This document shows, piece by piece, positions 44,590 through 55,400 of a DNA stretch of 64,000 nt; position 1 is the stretch's first letter, and every line of letters begins with the position of its first letter. The position numbers were made by a program, and so were the translations under genes. The notes below the pieces were generated by a model that made no database searches, was not told the origin of the DNA, and saw only the letters and a program-made list of their open reading frames with translations. This stretch comes from Lunularia cruciata (taxonomy: Eukaryota > Streptophyta > Marchantiopsida > Lunulariales > Lunulariaceae): assembly GCA_948567375.1 (NCBI GenBank), contig OX419759.1, positions 5,362,744 to 5,426,743 of the forward strand, in the 5' to 3' direction.

Positions 44590-45625
44590 CCAATAGAGGA
44601 GATATGTCTATTGGAGTTGTTTGGTGGGATTAGCACCAAACTAGCTGCGGTATTATAGGTGGGTATACAAGTACAGAGGTACTTGTATGTAGAGAGATAT
44701 GAGACTGCTAGGCGAGTCTCTCTACACCATGTGGCACACTTGGCCTATCGATATCCAGAATTATTACCAATGTCAACAATTAGAGATTACCAGAAGGCCC
44801 TACCATCAAACATTTCCTTATTGGGGGTGCATGATTTAGAGAGACATGGGCCTATTCACTTGGTGATTTTTGGATGGCCATGTTAGGGACTTACACATGC
44901 AGGCCGCGGTCTGGGTCTTTAGGATCCTAGTTTAGATGTGTTTTGGGAGATATTACAGATACTATGACATCTCTAGGTTCATCAGTCCGTTTCAACAACT
45001 TACCTTTTGGAGAATGTTCCTTTGATGGGTGATTCTCACACCAGAGTGGTGGTGAGTACACATCAAGTCCATTCCTGGATGGGACCTATTGTATTGTTAG
45101 ATGCAGCTAGAGTGGGATCACGTGCTCATCATCTTTGTGGACAAACCTTTTACTCAAAGAGGTTCTACAATGTGCTTGTGATGGGATTCAGCAACTTGAC
45201 CACATCCTTGTTGATGATGACTTGGATGTTGGGCGTAAGTCTCAGACAGTGATAGTGGCTGATAGGTTACCTATGGTAGTGGTGAACCTAGTTGGACAAC
45301 CTAGAGCCAGATTTTGCACACTCATGAGTTTCCCAAGCTCTCATGCGTTTCAAGCAAGAGCACGAGGACTTGTTTGGGACTAACGATTATAGCAGTTGGT
45401 GGAGCCCAATGCGGATGAGAGAGAGCGGTGATGGGTTTTTGCACCGGTATTACTGTTGTTCCAGCAATGTTAGAGGTGTCTATGCGTCAAGTGTTAGGTC
45501 AGGCTATGGACCTGAATTATTTGACCTGGATTGTGAGCCTTGGCTTGGCAGAGCAGCGTAGGATGTTCTTGATAGGCATCACCACTCGAAAACTTGTGAG
45601 CCATGTGCCTATCGAGATGATTTAG
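44590..45625 (+). pseudogene. C5-cytosine DNA methyltransferase-like domain of element E
   Basis: The enzyme class transfers a methyl group from S-adenosylmethionine to C5 of cytosine. Motifs appear in canonical order. Motif I: LLELFGGISTKLAAVL (44608-44655). Motif IV: VIFGWPC, catalytic Cys codon 44881-44883, followed at once by TAG where the family has Gln (PCQ). Motif VI: LLENVPLMGDS (Glu codon 45010-45012). Motif VIII-like: LDAARVGSRAHH (45095-45132). A target-recognition-like stretch starts WTNL after a frameshift and ends FPSSHAFQARARGLVWD (45135-45380). Motif IX/X: EPNADERER, then MGFCTGIT, then MRQVLGQAMDLNYLTWIV (45395-45530). It lies between protease and RT. At least five in-frame stops and two frameshifts make this copy non-functional. 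The match is by motif order, not by alignment. Confidence 0.82.
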
Positions 45626-45939
45626 GCACATGCCGGGGGCGATGGACCATGGACATGGTATTCTTGGGACAACTAATAGCTACTAGGGAGAGTGGTCTAC
45701 TTGGAGTCCATCCAAGTGAGCGTGGGCTACTTGGATTACACCCTTGGTCTACTTGGGATGCAGCTAGAGGACGTGTGGATCTTGTAGCCAGGGTGGAGTG
45801 AGTTTTTCACACAAAGCTTGGTACCTCTAGTGGTTGGAGGCATGACACTATTGCTCCCAAGGGCCCAGTATAGCAGCCAGTCAATACATCTTCCACTCCT
45901 ACAACAGTTACAAAGGATACTTGGGAGCCAGATCTTGGA

Positions 45940-46980
45940 CCCAAGCTTAGTAGAGAGGAAAGACATAGGGTTTGGAGGTTCTTGAGGAGCCACATGAGTT
46001 GTTTTGGCTTCAGTATGAAGGATTTGGGTGATCTAAAGGGACCTAATATAAGGATTGAATTGAATAACAATACACCAATTTTCCGACATCCTTATCGATA
46101 TAGTGATATGGAGAAGACATTGATTTAGAGCCAAAGTAGTGACCTTTTTGAGCCTGGTTTGGTGGAGATTTCACATGGAGAGTATGCATCAATGACAATG
46201 ATGCCAACCAAGAACAATATGCATGGCAACTACACATATAAGCGGATGTGTGGAGATTACCGTCCTATCAACCAACTGACCAAGGCTGATCAATATGCCA
46301 TGCCTACACCATAGGAGATTTTTGATGTGATTAGGCATGCAAAGGTCTTTATTACTTTGGATCTTTGAGTGGGATATCGTCAATTACCAATTAGGGAGGA
46401 GGATAAGTCGAAGACAACATTTTGGGTTATTGATCCTCACGGTAAGGATATGTTATATCAGTGGAGGTTCTTACAATTAAGGTTAAAGTACAATCATGAT
46501 GAGTTCCAAAGGGTCATGGATAGGATCCTAATTGGATTGGATTTTGCTTGGTACTATATTGATGACATTTTGGTCTATAGCACTAATGTGGAGGAGCATG
46601 AGAGACAATTGTTGGAGGTGTTTGAGAGGTTGAGATCTCACGGACTCAAATTACATTTGGGAAGTGTAGGTTCTTCCACGAGTAGGTTGAGTATTTGGGT
46701 CACACTATCTATCCTGAAGGACTTGGTGTTCAATAGACCAAGGTGAAGGCTATTGCATGTATTCTTTGGCCTACAGATGTGAGCAGAGGGCAAGCATTTC
46801 TTGGGTTGGCAAACTTCTATCAGCGCTATGTTAGAAGATTTAGTGCCATTACCAATGCCTTGACAAAGCTGACCAAGCTTACATGGGAGTGGTGTTAGGG
46901 AGATGAGCAGGAGAAAGCTTTTGTGGAGCTCAAGGAAAGGTTGACATCTGCTCCTATTTTAAGGAGACTGATCAAAGGAT
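45940..46980 (+). pseudogene. Element E reverse transcriptase
   Basis: RVWRFLRSHMSCF leads into RT. MCGDYRPINQLTKADQYAMP lies near 46235-46310; a stop follows at the position usually Gln. LDL, a stop, then VGYRQLPIREEDKSKTTF near 46365-46425. Active site WYYIDDILVYS with YIDD codons at 46555-46566, intact. After a frameshift near 46660, EYLGHTIYPEG and FLGLANFYQRYVRRFS represent the thumb/connection. Confidence 0.88.
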
Positions 46981-47370
46981 GACCATTTCAGGTTCATATT
47001 GATTAGAGTATGTTGGGGCTTGGAGCGGTGCTCACCCAACATGATGATGAGGGGAGGGAGTTTTTGATGGCCTATGCTAGTTGCTCCAACAATTCAGAAG
47101 AGGCAAAGTATAGTTCATATGAGTGAGAGTGCTTGGTAGCAGTTTGGGCAGTAGCACATTTCTGATGTTACCTATTTGGTAACCCTTTTATTCTCATCAT
47201 TGATCATCAGCCACTGAAGTGGTTGATAGAGTCCGAGAAGCTTTTAGGGGAAGCTTGTAGGATTGGCTCTGATTTTACAAGAGTATGATTTCATGGTTGT
47301 TCACAAACTTGGAGTGGTGAACCATGATGCAGATAGGTTGAGTAGAAACCCATGTCCCATCCATCAAGAT
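46980..47370 (+). pseudogene. Element E RNase H
   Basis: FQVHID (stop) SMLGLGAVLTQHDDEGREF carries the first catalytic Asp. MAYASCSNNSEEAKYSSYE, VAVWAVAHF and IIDHQPLKWLIES follow. This is standard Gypsy RNase H order; stops interrupt at three places. Confidence 0.8.
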
Positions 47371-47689
47371 CAGACCTAAAGCACGTTGGCATGGTGAGAG
47401 AGATGAGGAGATGGTGGTTGGGTGGCATGAATTGGCATTTTTGTGTATATTTTCTTAGGCTTTGGTGGTATCTCTCTCAACCCATACAGGAGGAGTTATT
47501 GAGGTCAGAGATCCAGAGAGTGAAGATATTTGTACAGTTTATGATGGACTATCTTCACATTGGTGTGGGTAGCACAATTGGGGCCAAGGAGAGAGACTGT
47601 GTTCTTCAGTGAGCCAGATGGTTCAGATTGGAGGACAGACACCTTTTGCTTGTATAAGAGGATAGTAGAATGAGAGTAGTACCACTTCC

Positions 47690-48560
47690 ATCTTAGAGAC
47701 TACGGTTGGTCAGTCATGCTCATGAGGAGCTAGGATATTTTGGAGTAAAGCGTACATATAGCTTACTCTAGAGTAACTATTGGTGGCGCGGTATGCAAAC
47801 CAAGGTATAATAGTTTGTTGCCAGATGTGTGGTTTGTGACCAAGTTAGAGCATCATTCAATGCTCCTACATCATAGTTACACCCATTACCCATCATGGGA
47901 TTGGGTTACCGTTGGAGTTTGGACTTTGCTAGACCTTTACCACTGACTGTTAGACATCATTGGTATGTTTTGGTGATGGCGGAGCACTTCTCCAAGTGGA
48001 TTGAGTTGGTGGCACTTCTTGACAAGTCCAGTGAAGGGACCACTTACTCATTCCTAGATCAAGTTCTTAGTCAATTTGGTGCACCAGTTGAGGTTTTGAC
48101 TGATTCGGGTATAGAGTTCTTGGGGGAGTTTCAGGTCTTGTGTGACAAGGCTTTGATTGATCATCATACTACATCCTAAGACCACCTTGAGGCAGATGGC
48201 TTAGCAGAGAGAGTGGTTCAGATGGTGAAGAGAGGACTACAAAAGTATGGTTTGCAAAGAGGCCACTTGGGAGATTGGGATCTCCAATTACCTTGGTTGG
48301 CCATGGGCTATCGGTTCAGCCAGCAAGCCTCCTTGGCATCATTCTCTCCTTTCTTTCTACTCTGTGGATGAGATCCCAATTTACCTATAGCCATTCGTCA
48401 AGATGCTACTATAGTCTTGGACTTGGATGATCCAGATGTGTGGGTGAGCGCATGTTCTCAATGGGCAGAGATCTTTTGGAGAGTGATACCGATGGCCTTT
48501 GAGAACTTGGAAATTGCTCAGCATAAAGATACCTTATGTTACACCACTATTTGTGGATAA
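47690..48560 (+). pseudogene. Element E integrase
   Basis: H2C2-type zinc region: SHAHEELGYFGVKRTYSLL and CVVCDQVRAS. Core: WSLDFARPLPLTV (first Asp, codon 47922-47924), VLTDSGIEFLGEF (second Asp, 48102-48104), DHLEADGLAERVVQMVKRGL (Glu, 48189-48191). The complete D,D-E triad survives despite stops. Downstream FHPGNY near 48585 is the start of the integrase C-terminal barrel. Confidence 0.88.
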
Positions 48561-48669
48561 GGTTATAGACCCTTGATCCACCAATTTCATCCAGGTAACT
48601 ATTTATAACTATAGTAGACAGCACCAATGACACTTGATGTTTCAACACACCGCATTATCTTGAGAGTGC

Positions 48670-48960
48670 ATGAGGTTTTGCCATCTGGAGTCCTTGTGTT
48701 AGGAGGATGTGATGGTGTTGTTTAGAAGGATCATATGTGCAATTGTGCGCCATGCTACCTCCCAAACAATGATGGTACTATGGATCCAAGCTTGGCACTT
48801 GTACATGCAAGCTTGAGGTGTATGTTATGTGGCTCTTCTGGTGGAGTTGCTACTATGTTAATGTGTGATAGTTGTCCCAAGAGGATGGCATATGGCATGT
48901 ATGACTCCTTCACTCACGGCGGTTCCTCAAAGACAATGATTATGTCCTAGATGTACTTGA
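48670..48960 (+). pseudogene. PHD finger at the C terminus of element E pol
   Basis: LRVHEVLPSGVLVLGG precedes CNCAPCYLPNNDGTMDPSLA and then a Cys4-His-Cys3 finger: CMLC (48819-48830), MLMCDSC, a one-base shift, WHMAC, MTPSL, and the final CPRCT with a stop at 48958-48960. All eight zinc ligands in C4HC3 spacing are present and the finger ends exactly at the stop, so it is the true C terminus. PHD fingers read histone H3 tails. In this position a role in target choice, like that of chromodomains, is an inference. One frameshift and one stop break it here. The E2 copy at 24.6-24.8 kb has the same finger. Confidence 0.82.
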
Positions 48961-49128
48961 CCTATATCTAGTTCATTCTTTATACGGTATAGATTGTAGA
49001 CAGGCAACTAACAATGGGGCTCCATAGCACCCGGCCTCTCAATCTTTGCCCATCATAGGGTATACCATATACTTAGAGTAAATGGCTATCTAGAGTTAGA
49101 GGGACCTAACCGCCAACTAGGGGATGAT

Positions 49129-49811
49129 TGTGGCACTTTAGAGTTATGGCACTTTATGCATGACTTATGTGTGAGTTGTGCTTCTATAGTGTATGCTGTT
49201 GATAGCAATGAATGTTGTGTAGTGATGTATATATGTACAACAATTGTCAGCCCATTTGTAGTGTTGCATCTAGATTACTTGGACACTAGAGTTCCAGCTA
49301 TAGTAGTTAGAGTTTCTTTAGCAGTTTCTGAGAGACTACTTTTTGACAATCAGATTTCATGTTTGGGGTACTGACTTCACGGTGGAGCCCACCGTCACTT
49401 TGCACCATTTGCACTATTGAGTGTGCCATTAGCAAGACCATTAGGGTTTTAGACCTAGCTTGAGTCCAAGGGGTATACTTTTGAAGTGCAACTCCAGAGA
49501 GCTCACTTCTTTGATGCTGAGCTTTCGAGTTCCTAGCTATGGTGGATAGAGGCTAACGAGCATCACATACATTCTCTTAGTTAGAGTGGGTGTGGCTTGA
49601 CTGTAATCATTGCTCAATTGTTGGTAGTTTGTAGAGTGATAGATCAAGTATTCTGATCAAGTGATCTGAGTTGAGTTGATTTGAGAGTTGTAAAAAATCT
49701 GATTATTGTGGCACTTTAGAGTTTATGTATGACTTATGTGTGAGTTTTACTTCTATAGTGTATGATGTTGACAATAATTTATGTTGTGTAGTGGTGTATA
49801 TACGCACTACA
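49129..49811 (+). repeat. 3' LTR of element E with an internal terminal repeat
   Basis: Begins TGTGGCACTTTAGAG straight after the polypurine tract and ends about CACTACA. Its first 110 bp or so (49129-49243) recur as its last 105 bp (49707-49811). The same arrangement exists in E2 (start at 24420, repeated start at 23886). Confidence 0.75.
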
Positions 49812-50868
49812 AATGCAATACTATATGCTTCCTCTCCTCAGGGTTGGGTAAATTCAATCCTAAATAGAAATGGGCTGCAAAAGGTACAAAGTAGTAGGAT
49901 GGCCAACCCATCCTCCATTGCCTTATCATCTGCTTCATCCTAATGTAGAAGCACCTTGTCTTATTTACACTCTATGTTGCAAACATGAAGTGGAATAAAA
50001 TGGCTTCTTGCTTTGTTACATATGTAGTCTACTTTGCCTTCATCATCACCCCAAAGCTACTTTGGCTCATCAGGTTGACATATGTATCTACCTTATATCC
50101 ATCTTTCTTGCAAGGTTCACTAAAGGACTTCTTCAGCTCCTCTATTTCTTCCATAGGATCACTCTTCCAATCAAAGGTGATCATGGTAGGCTTCCCTGCA
50201 TCCCATCCTAACACTAACCTCCAATTGGACTTGGGCCATTGGGTCAGGTTTCCTCTCTTTTCTTCCTCCTCAAGACCATCCTCACAATTGCTAGGTGTGA
50301 TTTCTCTCATGAATCCTAGAAAACTAAGATTCTAGTTCCATGCCAAGAAAGAGATTTGAAGTCGGCTCAAGACATTGAATTGGGCCACCATATCAATTTA
50401 CCTAATTACAAGATTTCAGACCAAGATGGTTGAAACCTATCTTCCTTCCTTGAATGACATTGTGCTTCTCTTTTCACTCGGCTTTGCACACAAAAAAATT
50501 GCAACTTGGCTTGCAATTCTAACATGATTAGGAAACTCTTCAAAGGCATAAGATAATCTTTTAGCATTGCAAAATCCCTCCAACAAAATCTTGATTTTAT
50601 AGTCCTCTGTAGCTCAACCATTCTTTACTTGAAACCATAGTCAAAGATCATGCATAATGCATGTGTTATTCTTGTCACTTTCAACTTTATCCTCATACAA
50701 AGTATATGTTCTTGTTATTTGTACCTTCTTGGCTGGTACAGCCCGAGTCATAGTTATTAGGGATCTTTGGATTGGATTATTCATTCCAATGCAAAGTATC
50801 ATCACTTTGGATCATCCGTCCTTCCAAGTCTGATCTGATTCTTCACCTTCTCTAATAAAAATCTGACC
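49812..50868 (-). pseudogene. Unassigned decayed coding sequence
   Basis: Minus-strand frames 50621-50406 (MVELQRTIKSRFCWRDFAML) and 50310-50029 (MREITPSNCEDGLEEEEKRG) lie in series with another frame reading SYAFEEFPNHVRIASQVAIF across 50580-50450. The sequence looks like decayed protein-coding DNA, possibly gag-like, but I recognise no domain. Confidence 0.3.
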
Positions 50869-51148
50869 ATCAATACGTAGTCTATGAGTAACTACCAAAA
50901 TACTTTTGATTACCAACACTGCTACTCCAAAGTCCAAGCAATCTAGGTGCAATGCTACAAATGATATGACAACTATCATGTGTATATACATCATTACACA
51001 ACATACATCAATGTCAACATCACACACTATAGAAGCACAACTCACACATAAGTCATACATGGACTCTAAAACTAGGAAGTGCGGATTGACAAGTCCAGGA
51101 GCTTGCAAGAGTTCCAATAGAAGGTTGGAGAGAGCCTACACTATTGAA
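50868..51148. repeat. Mosaic of two family-E fragments
   Basis: 50868-51064 is a minus-oriented piece of the E LTR (acttatgtgtgagttgtgct on the minus strand). 51065-51148 is a plus-oriented piece of E gag (gaagtgcggattgacaagt, as at 42412). The junction of opposite orientations shows rearrangement. Confidence 0.75.
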
Positions 51149-53033
51149 CTTTTCTTTTATTTTTTAAAGAACACATAGGGTGGCTAGCTATGAAGCTTAT
51201 GGATCAGATATTGTGCATAACTTGTCGCTACTAACCTGAGTGTTTGTGGTACCCAACCAATAGAACCCTCCACTTTTATTTCTAAGATTCCTTCTACCGG
51301 GTAGGGAAATAAAGAGTAACCTAACTTGTCATCATAACACAAACTCTTGGTCTGTTGGTTGTTACTTCCAACATTACCAAAGGAAAAACATAGCACACCT
51401 AGAAGGAAGGAACCTAAGCACAATGCTCACACACCAATCCAAGCCAACTTGGTATACAAGCAAGCATGCAAGAACAAAGAGGATCTGATCACAATATTTA
51501 ACAATAACTCTTTCTAATTTTTGTTGGGAAAGAGCTTCAAAGCCTTCTTGCTGTGTCATCAAGTGAATTTCAACTTGTACTCCAAGCCTCCTCCAATCTT
51601 TACTTCAACTTTTAACCAACTTCTAATCCACATGGGGAATTTCTATGTCTTTTTGATGGGGAAAAGTTTGTAAAAATCATATGGATATAACCTTTTTTGT
51701 GTAACTTGGATTCAAGTTTTTTAAAATTAAATAAAGAGCTTGTGAAATAAGCTTTCTAGTGGTATAAAATATTCTACAATTTGATCAAAACAGCTCCTCT
51801 AACAAGCTCTCAAACTTGGTTAGTTTTTTGTAATTTTCACCCTAATTTCAAAATCCCTAATTTAGAGTTTTCTCTTTGTTCATGGCAAATTTTCCTCAGA
51901 TTTATAAATCAAAGGTACACTTGATCTTTTGAAACACTCCAAAAGTCTAAAATTCTCAATCATAGTCACAAAAAATAAGAGAATTGCTAGTCATTCATGA
52001 TTGAAGAAAGAATCTCTCTATCGAGCTTACAACAATATTTCAAAAACACTTGTTGCATCAACTCTCACTCTCAATTGACCCTAAACCAACCAAATTTTCT
52101 CCAGTTGCATATTGTGCTCTTGTCTAACCCTTTGTAGAGTTTGATGGCCTAATCCATACTCAATTCCTAGATATAATCAATTCATGAGTTGGGTTAACTT
52201 GTGAGCTCTACAAACCCAAGTATACTTGATCCAAGACCCTGAATTATCCTTTTGAGGATTTCACATGAAACCTACACATAACAATGAAAAATCTAACCAC
52301 CAACAAAACTAGAGATTTTCATAAGGTTACTTAAACCGCAACTTGGAGAGTGAGCAAAATTCCAAACCTGATCATCAACTCTTCTCCAACACCTTACATC
52401 CCAAAAGCATCAACTTCAATCAACCAGATTTGATTTAAGATTGAACCAAAACTAGAATTTCTTGCATTCAACACTATAAGCAGTTTTTATACTCCTTAAC
52501 CCGACTAAAAGATGACAAAAATTTTGCAAGAAGCTTTCAAAATTGCCTACTTTTTGCTCCTTGGTATGGATTCTACCCCCCTCCCCCCTTGGTTCAATCA
52601 ATGGTATCCCTCTTAAAATCTACCCAAATCATCTGATTTCTATCTCCAACTTGTAGCTTATTAGTGCTTCTCTCCAATTGTGGTCTTTGATTCTTGGATG
52701 CTATCCTTGAATTTTCTTGATGTTCCAAAAACTCTTGAGTTTTCCTCTTGGGACCCAATCTCTTACAAGTTTATCATTTGGTCCTCTTCATTTTTGACAA
52801 ATGGACCCCGCAAATCCACCTTGAAACTCGTGAAAAAAAATTGAGTTGTTCTCCATCTATAAGAGCACATAAATTGTTAGATCCCATACTTGCTCATAAG
52901 TAAGCATTGGAAGGATGACACAATCTGGATTTCCCATGATAGATTCTATGAATGTCACCATAATATATCACCATCTAATCTCGTAAGCTATCACGGTGTA
53001 GAATCTGAAGCCTGATGAGAAAAGGATTCAAGA
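51149..53033. other. Non-coding sequence, nothing identified
   Basis: About 1.9 kb of AT-rich sequence with only short open frames on both strands. I see no repeat family, gene or regulatory feature that I can support. Confidence 0.5.
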
Positions 53034-54150
53034 GTGGCAGATCAAGAGCATGGGACATCTCCTACTCAATTTCTCTCTTTGCCACCTAGTCTCCATGCTT
53101 TGCTAAAAGAAGTTGGCTTCATGTTTGATTTAGAACAACTTAGGTCGGACTTACAAGATGAACCCAAAGTAAGGATACTTTGCAAGATTGTCTATCCCTT
53201 GTTATTTCAGTTAAAGAAGAGGAAGGAGGACTTGAATAGAGATCATCTTGAAGTGAAGGATGAAACATGTGCAATGAAGTACTAGAGTGAAGAAATCTCA
53301 AAGTTAAAGAAGAAGTTAACCCAAAGAGAGGAAGAAGCCAAAGAATTTTGGGTTGATCTTGTACTTGGAGGAAGAGCTTTGATAATCTTCAAGAGAATCT
53401 TGTGAAGCATGGCGGTGAACTTGAATAACAAGCCAAAGAATTGAAGAATTAGAAGGTAGTGTTCAAGAAGTTGTAGGGAGAATTCATTGAAGTGAAAATT
53501 GAGTTATACACTCAAAGGCCATAGCAGCAGAAATGGAGCAAGAGTTGGAGAGTTTAAAATTGAGTGTAGTGGAGAAGGATCAGGCTTGGCAGTAGGAGTT
53601 GACAAATAGAAGTTGTGAAGAAGAGAGATTGCAAGGGCTGATTAGTAGTGTGAAGGCTCAACTTATCCAATACATGGAGGAGAAAGAAGCATTGAAAGCT
53701 GAATTTGAGGATGAGTTGAAGATATATCATGATGAGTTGAAGGTGGAAAGAACTCATGGGTATGCATCAGAATCAATAGGAGAGATCATTGGGAGAGTCA
53801 AGGCAATGTTGAGTACTGAAGCTTAAGTTAGAAGGGAAGAAGCAAGACTGCATGAATTGAAGTTGTTAGTGTATGAGACAAGGAAAAGAAAAGCAACGGA
53901 TGTTGATATCAATGAATTGTTGATTCAATTGAGAGATGTAGATAGGACAATGTTAGAGATAGGAGACAATGTGAGTCTCAGATTAGATTTATTTATATCC
54001 AAATTAGATAAACTTTGGAATAGTGTGAAAGAAGTAGAAACCCAATGCAAAGCAACTGATGTAGGAGTGCAGGTGTCTTAGGGTGAGTTACCTAAGGAGA
54101 CTAAAGAAATAAAACTAGAGAAGGAGATGAAGTTAGTGCATTGATGAGTT
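53034..54150 (+). pseudogene. Decayed coiled-coil protein frame, unidentified
   Basis: Open stretches in series: 53034-53285 (MADQEHGTSPTQFLSLPPSL...LLFQLKKRKEDLNRDHLEVK), 53599-53826 (LIQYMEEKEALKAEFEDELK) and 53857-54081 (RKRKATDVDINELLIQLRDV). The predicted product is rich in Lys, Glu and Leu with heptad-like spacing, suggesting a coiled coil. Two or more frameshifts and stops separate the parts. It could be gag of an unrecognised retroelement or a host pseudogene. Confidence 0.4.
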
Positions 54151-55400
54151 TGATTTCAGTTTAGACTAAAGTCATGATAGTAGAAGAGATTGTAGATAAG
54201 TCCAAAGTGCAAGAAGTGACTAGAGGAACTTTGGGTGCAAAAGCCAAAGTCAAGGTAAATATCAGATCAAATTGGGATTAGTTTTGAGATCTATAGAGGC
54301 AAATATGAAGAAGTGGATTGTCATTTTGGATCTGCAGGTTGGTAAAGTAGTAGTTGAAATGGTATGTAGTTAGATAACTATCAGATTGCTCTGCCTATTT
54401 AAAAGAGTCACTCATTGTGAGGATTTTTATTCAGTTCAATTCAATTCAGTTCAGTTCAGTGTTACAATTTTTGAAGTTGAGTAAAGCAAAGTGTTGTAAC
54501 TCAATGCTCATCATTTCAACTTAATTCCAAGTTTCAATCATACGTGTACGTTTGTAAATGTTTGGAGAATTTCAAATTGCAAGTCTAAGTGTGTTGGATG
54601 TTGGATTTTGTAGCTTGATTAAAGAGTGTGTTTGTAGCTTGATTTCCATTGTGTGTTCTAAGTGGAGTGCAATCAAGGCAATGCCTTGATGAATCTGTGA
54701 AGAATTGTAGTGTTGGTAGTATTTTACTTTTGTGAGTGCAACACTAGAATTATGCAAGTTAAGGTACACCTTTGATTGAGGAAGTTGTGCCTTTAGTGGA
54801 GGAGTGGAACACAATTCTGAGGTAAAGTCATTTCACGATGAAGTAGCCTACTTTGGGAAGAATTGACTCATCACAATCAAGATTGGATTGGAGAGATTTG
54901 ATAAATTGTGATTATGGGTGTTGTGATTTATGACAAGACTATGATCTAGTGTTTTTGACTCTCTTTTGGGTGTGGTTTCCACCCAAGAGATTAAAGATGA
55001 AATCAAGAAGGACTATTTGGTTACTAATTGATTCATATTTGACTCATTTTTTACCATTATCTCTATGGGAACAATATTTATGATTATTTGCTAATTACTT
55101 CAAAAGTGATACTTGTTGGGTTGTCACAACCTACCCCACTTATCCCTAATCCTACCTGTTGATCTTATCCTAGTGCAATTAAGAAGTGATTTCATAACAA
55201 CTACCAATTGCAGCTACTTGTTGTTTGCTTCACAAGTATCTACACTCTCATTTGCTAATCCTCAACTTATCATTGGCTACAAAATTGGTTCTAAGTCAAA
55301 AAGTATTTTTGAGCAAAGATGTATATTTGGACCAAGATAGAGTTTATGGCCAAAGAGAATTTTAAGCTGAGGGTGCATTTCTACCCTTAATAGATTTCTA
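54151..55400. other. Non-coding sequence with a short ttcag/ttcaa repeat
   Basis: Contains a run of ttcagttcaattcaattcag-type pentamers at about 54428-54460. No gene is supported. Confidence 0.5.

Larger units (their letters stand above)
39281..49811 (+). mobile_element. Element E: Ty3/Gypsy retrotransposon with embedded DNA methyltransferase and terminal PHD finger
   Basis: Order on the plus strand: 5' LTR-like region (39281-39740), long leader with a nested solo LTR of family A, gag with two zinc knuckles, protease, C5-methyltransferase-like domain, RT, RNase H, integrase, PHD finger, polypurine tract (aactaggggatga, 49115-49127) and 3' LTR (49129-49811). RT before integrase makes it Ty3/Gypsy. 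All protein domains are interrupted by stops and frameshifts, so the copy is inactive. The 5' LTR lacks the first and last roughly 110 bp of the 3' LTR, so the left boundary is uncertain. A truncated relative lies at 23779-24905 and fragments at 50868-51148. Confidence 0.88.

Noticed and set aside
46980..47612. 86-codon frame 47352-47612 as a separate small gene
   Set aside because: It lies in the RNase H-integrase linker of element E and reads in a frame shifted from it.
39281..49811. Element E as an active autonomous element
   Set aside because: Every domain is split by stops or frameshifts and the left LTR is incomplete.
49129..49811. Calling the E LTR with flanking 110-bp repeats a TRIM element
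   Set aside because: The first repeat follows directly on E's polypurine tract at two loci, which fits a true LTR start; no clear primer site lies inside the unit.
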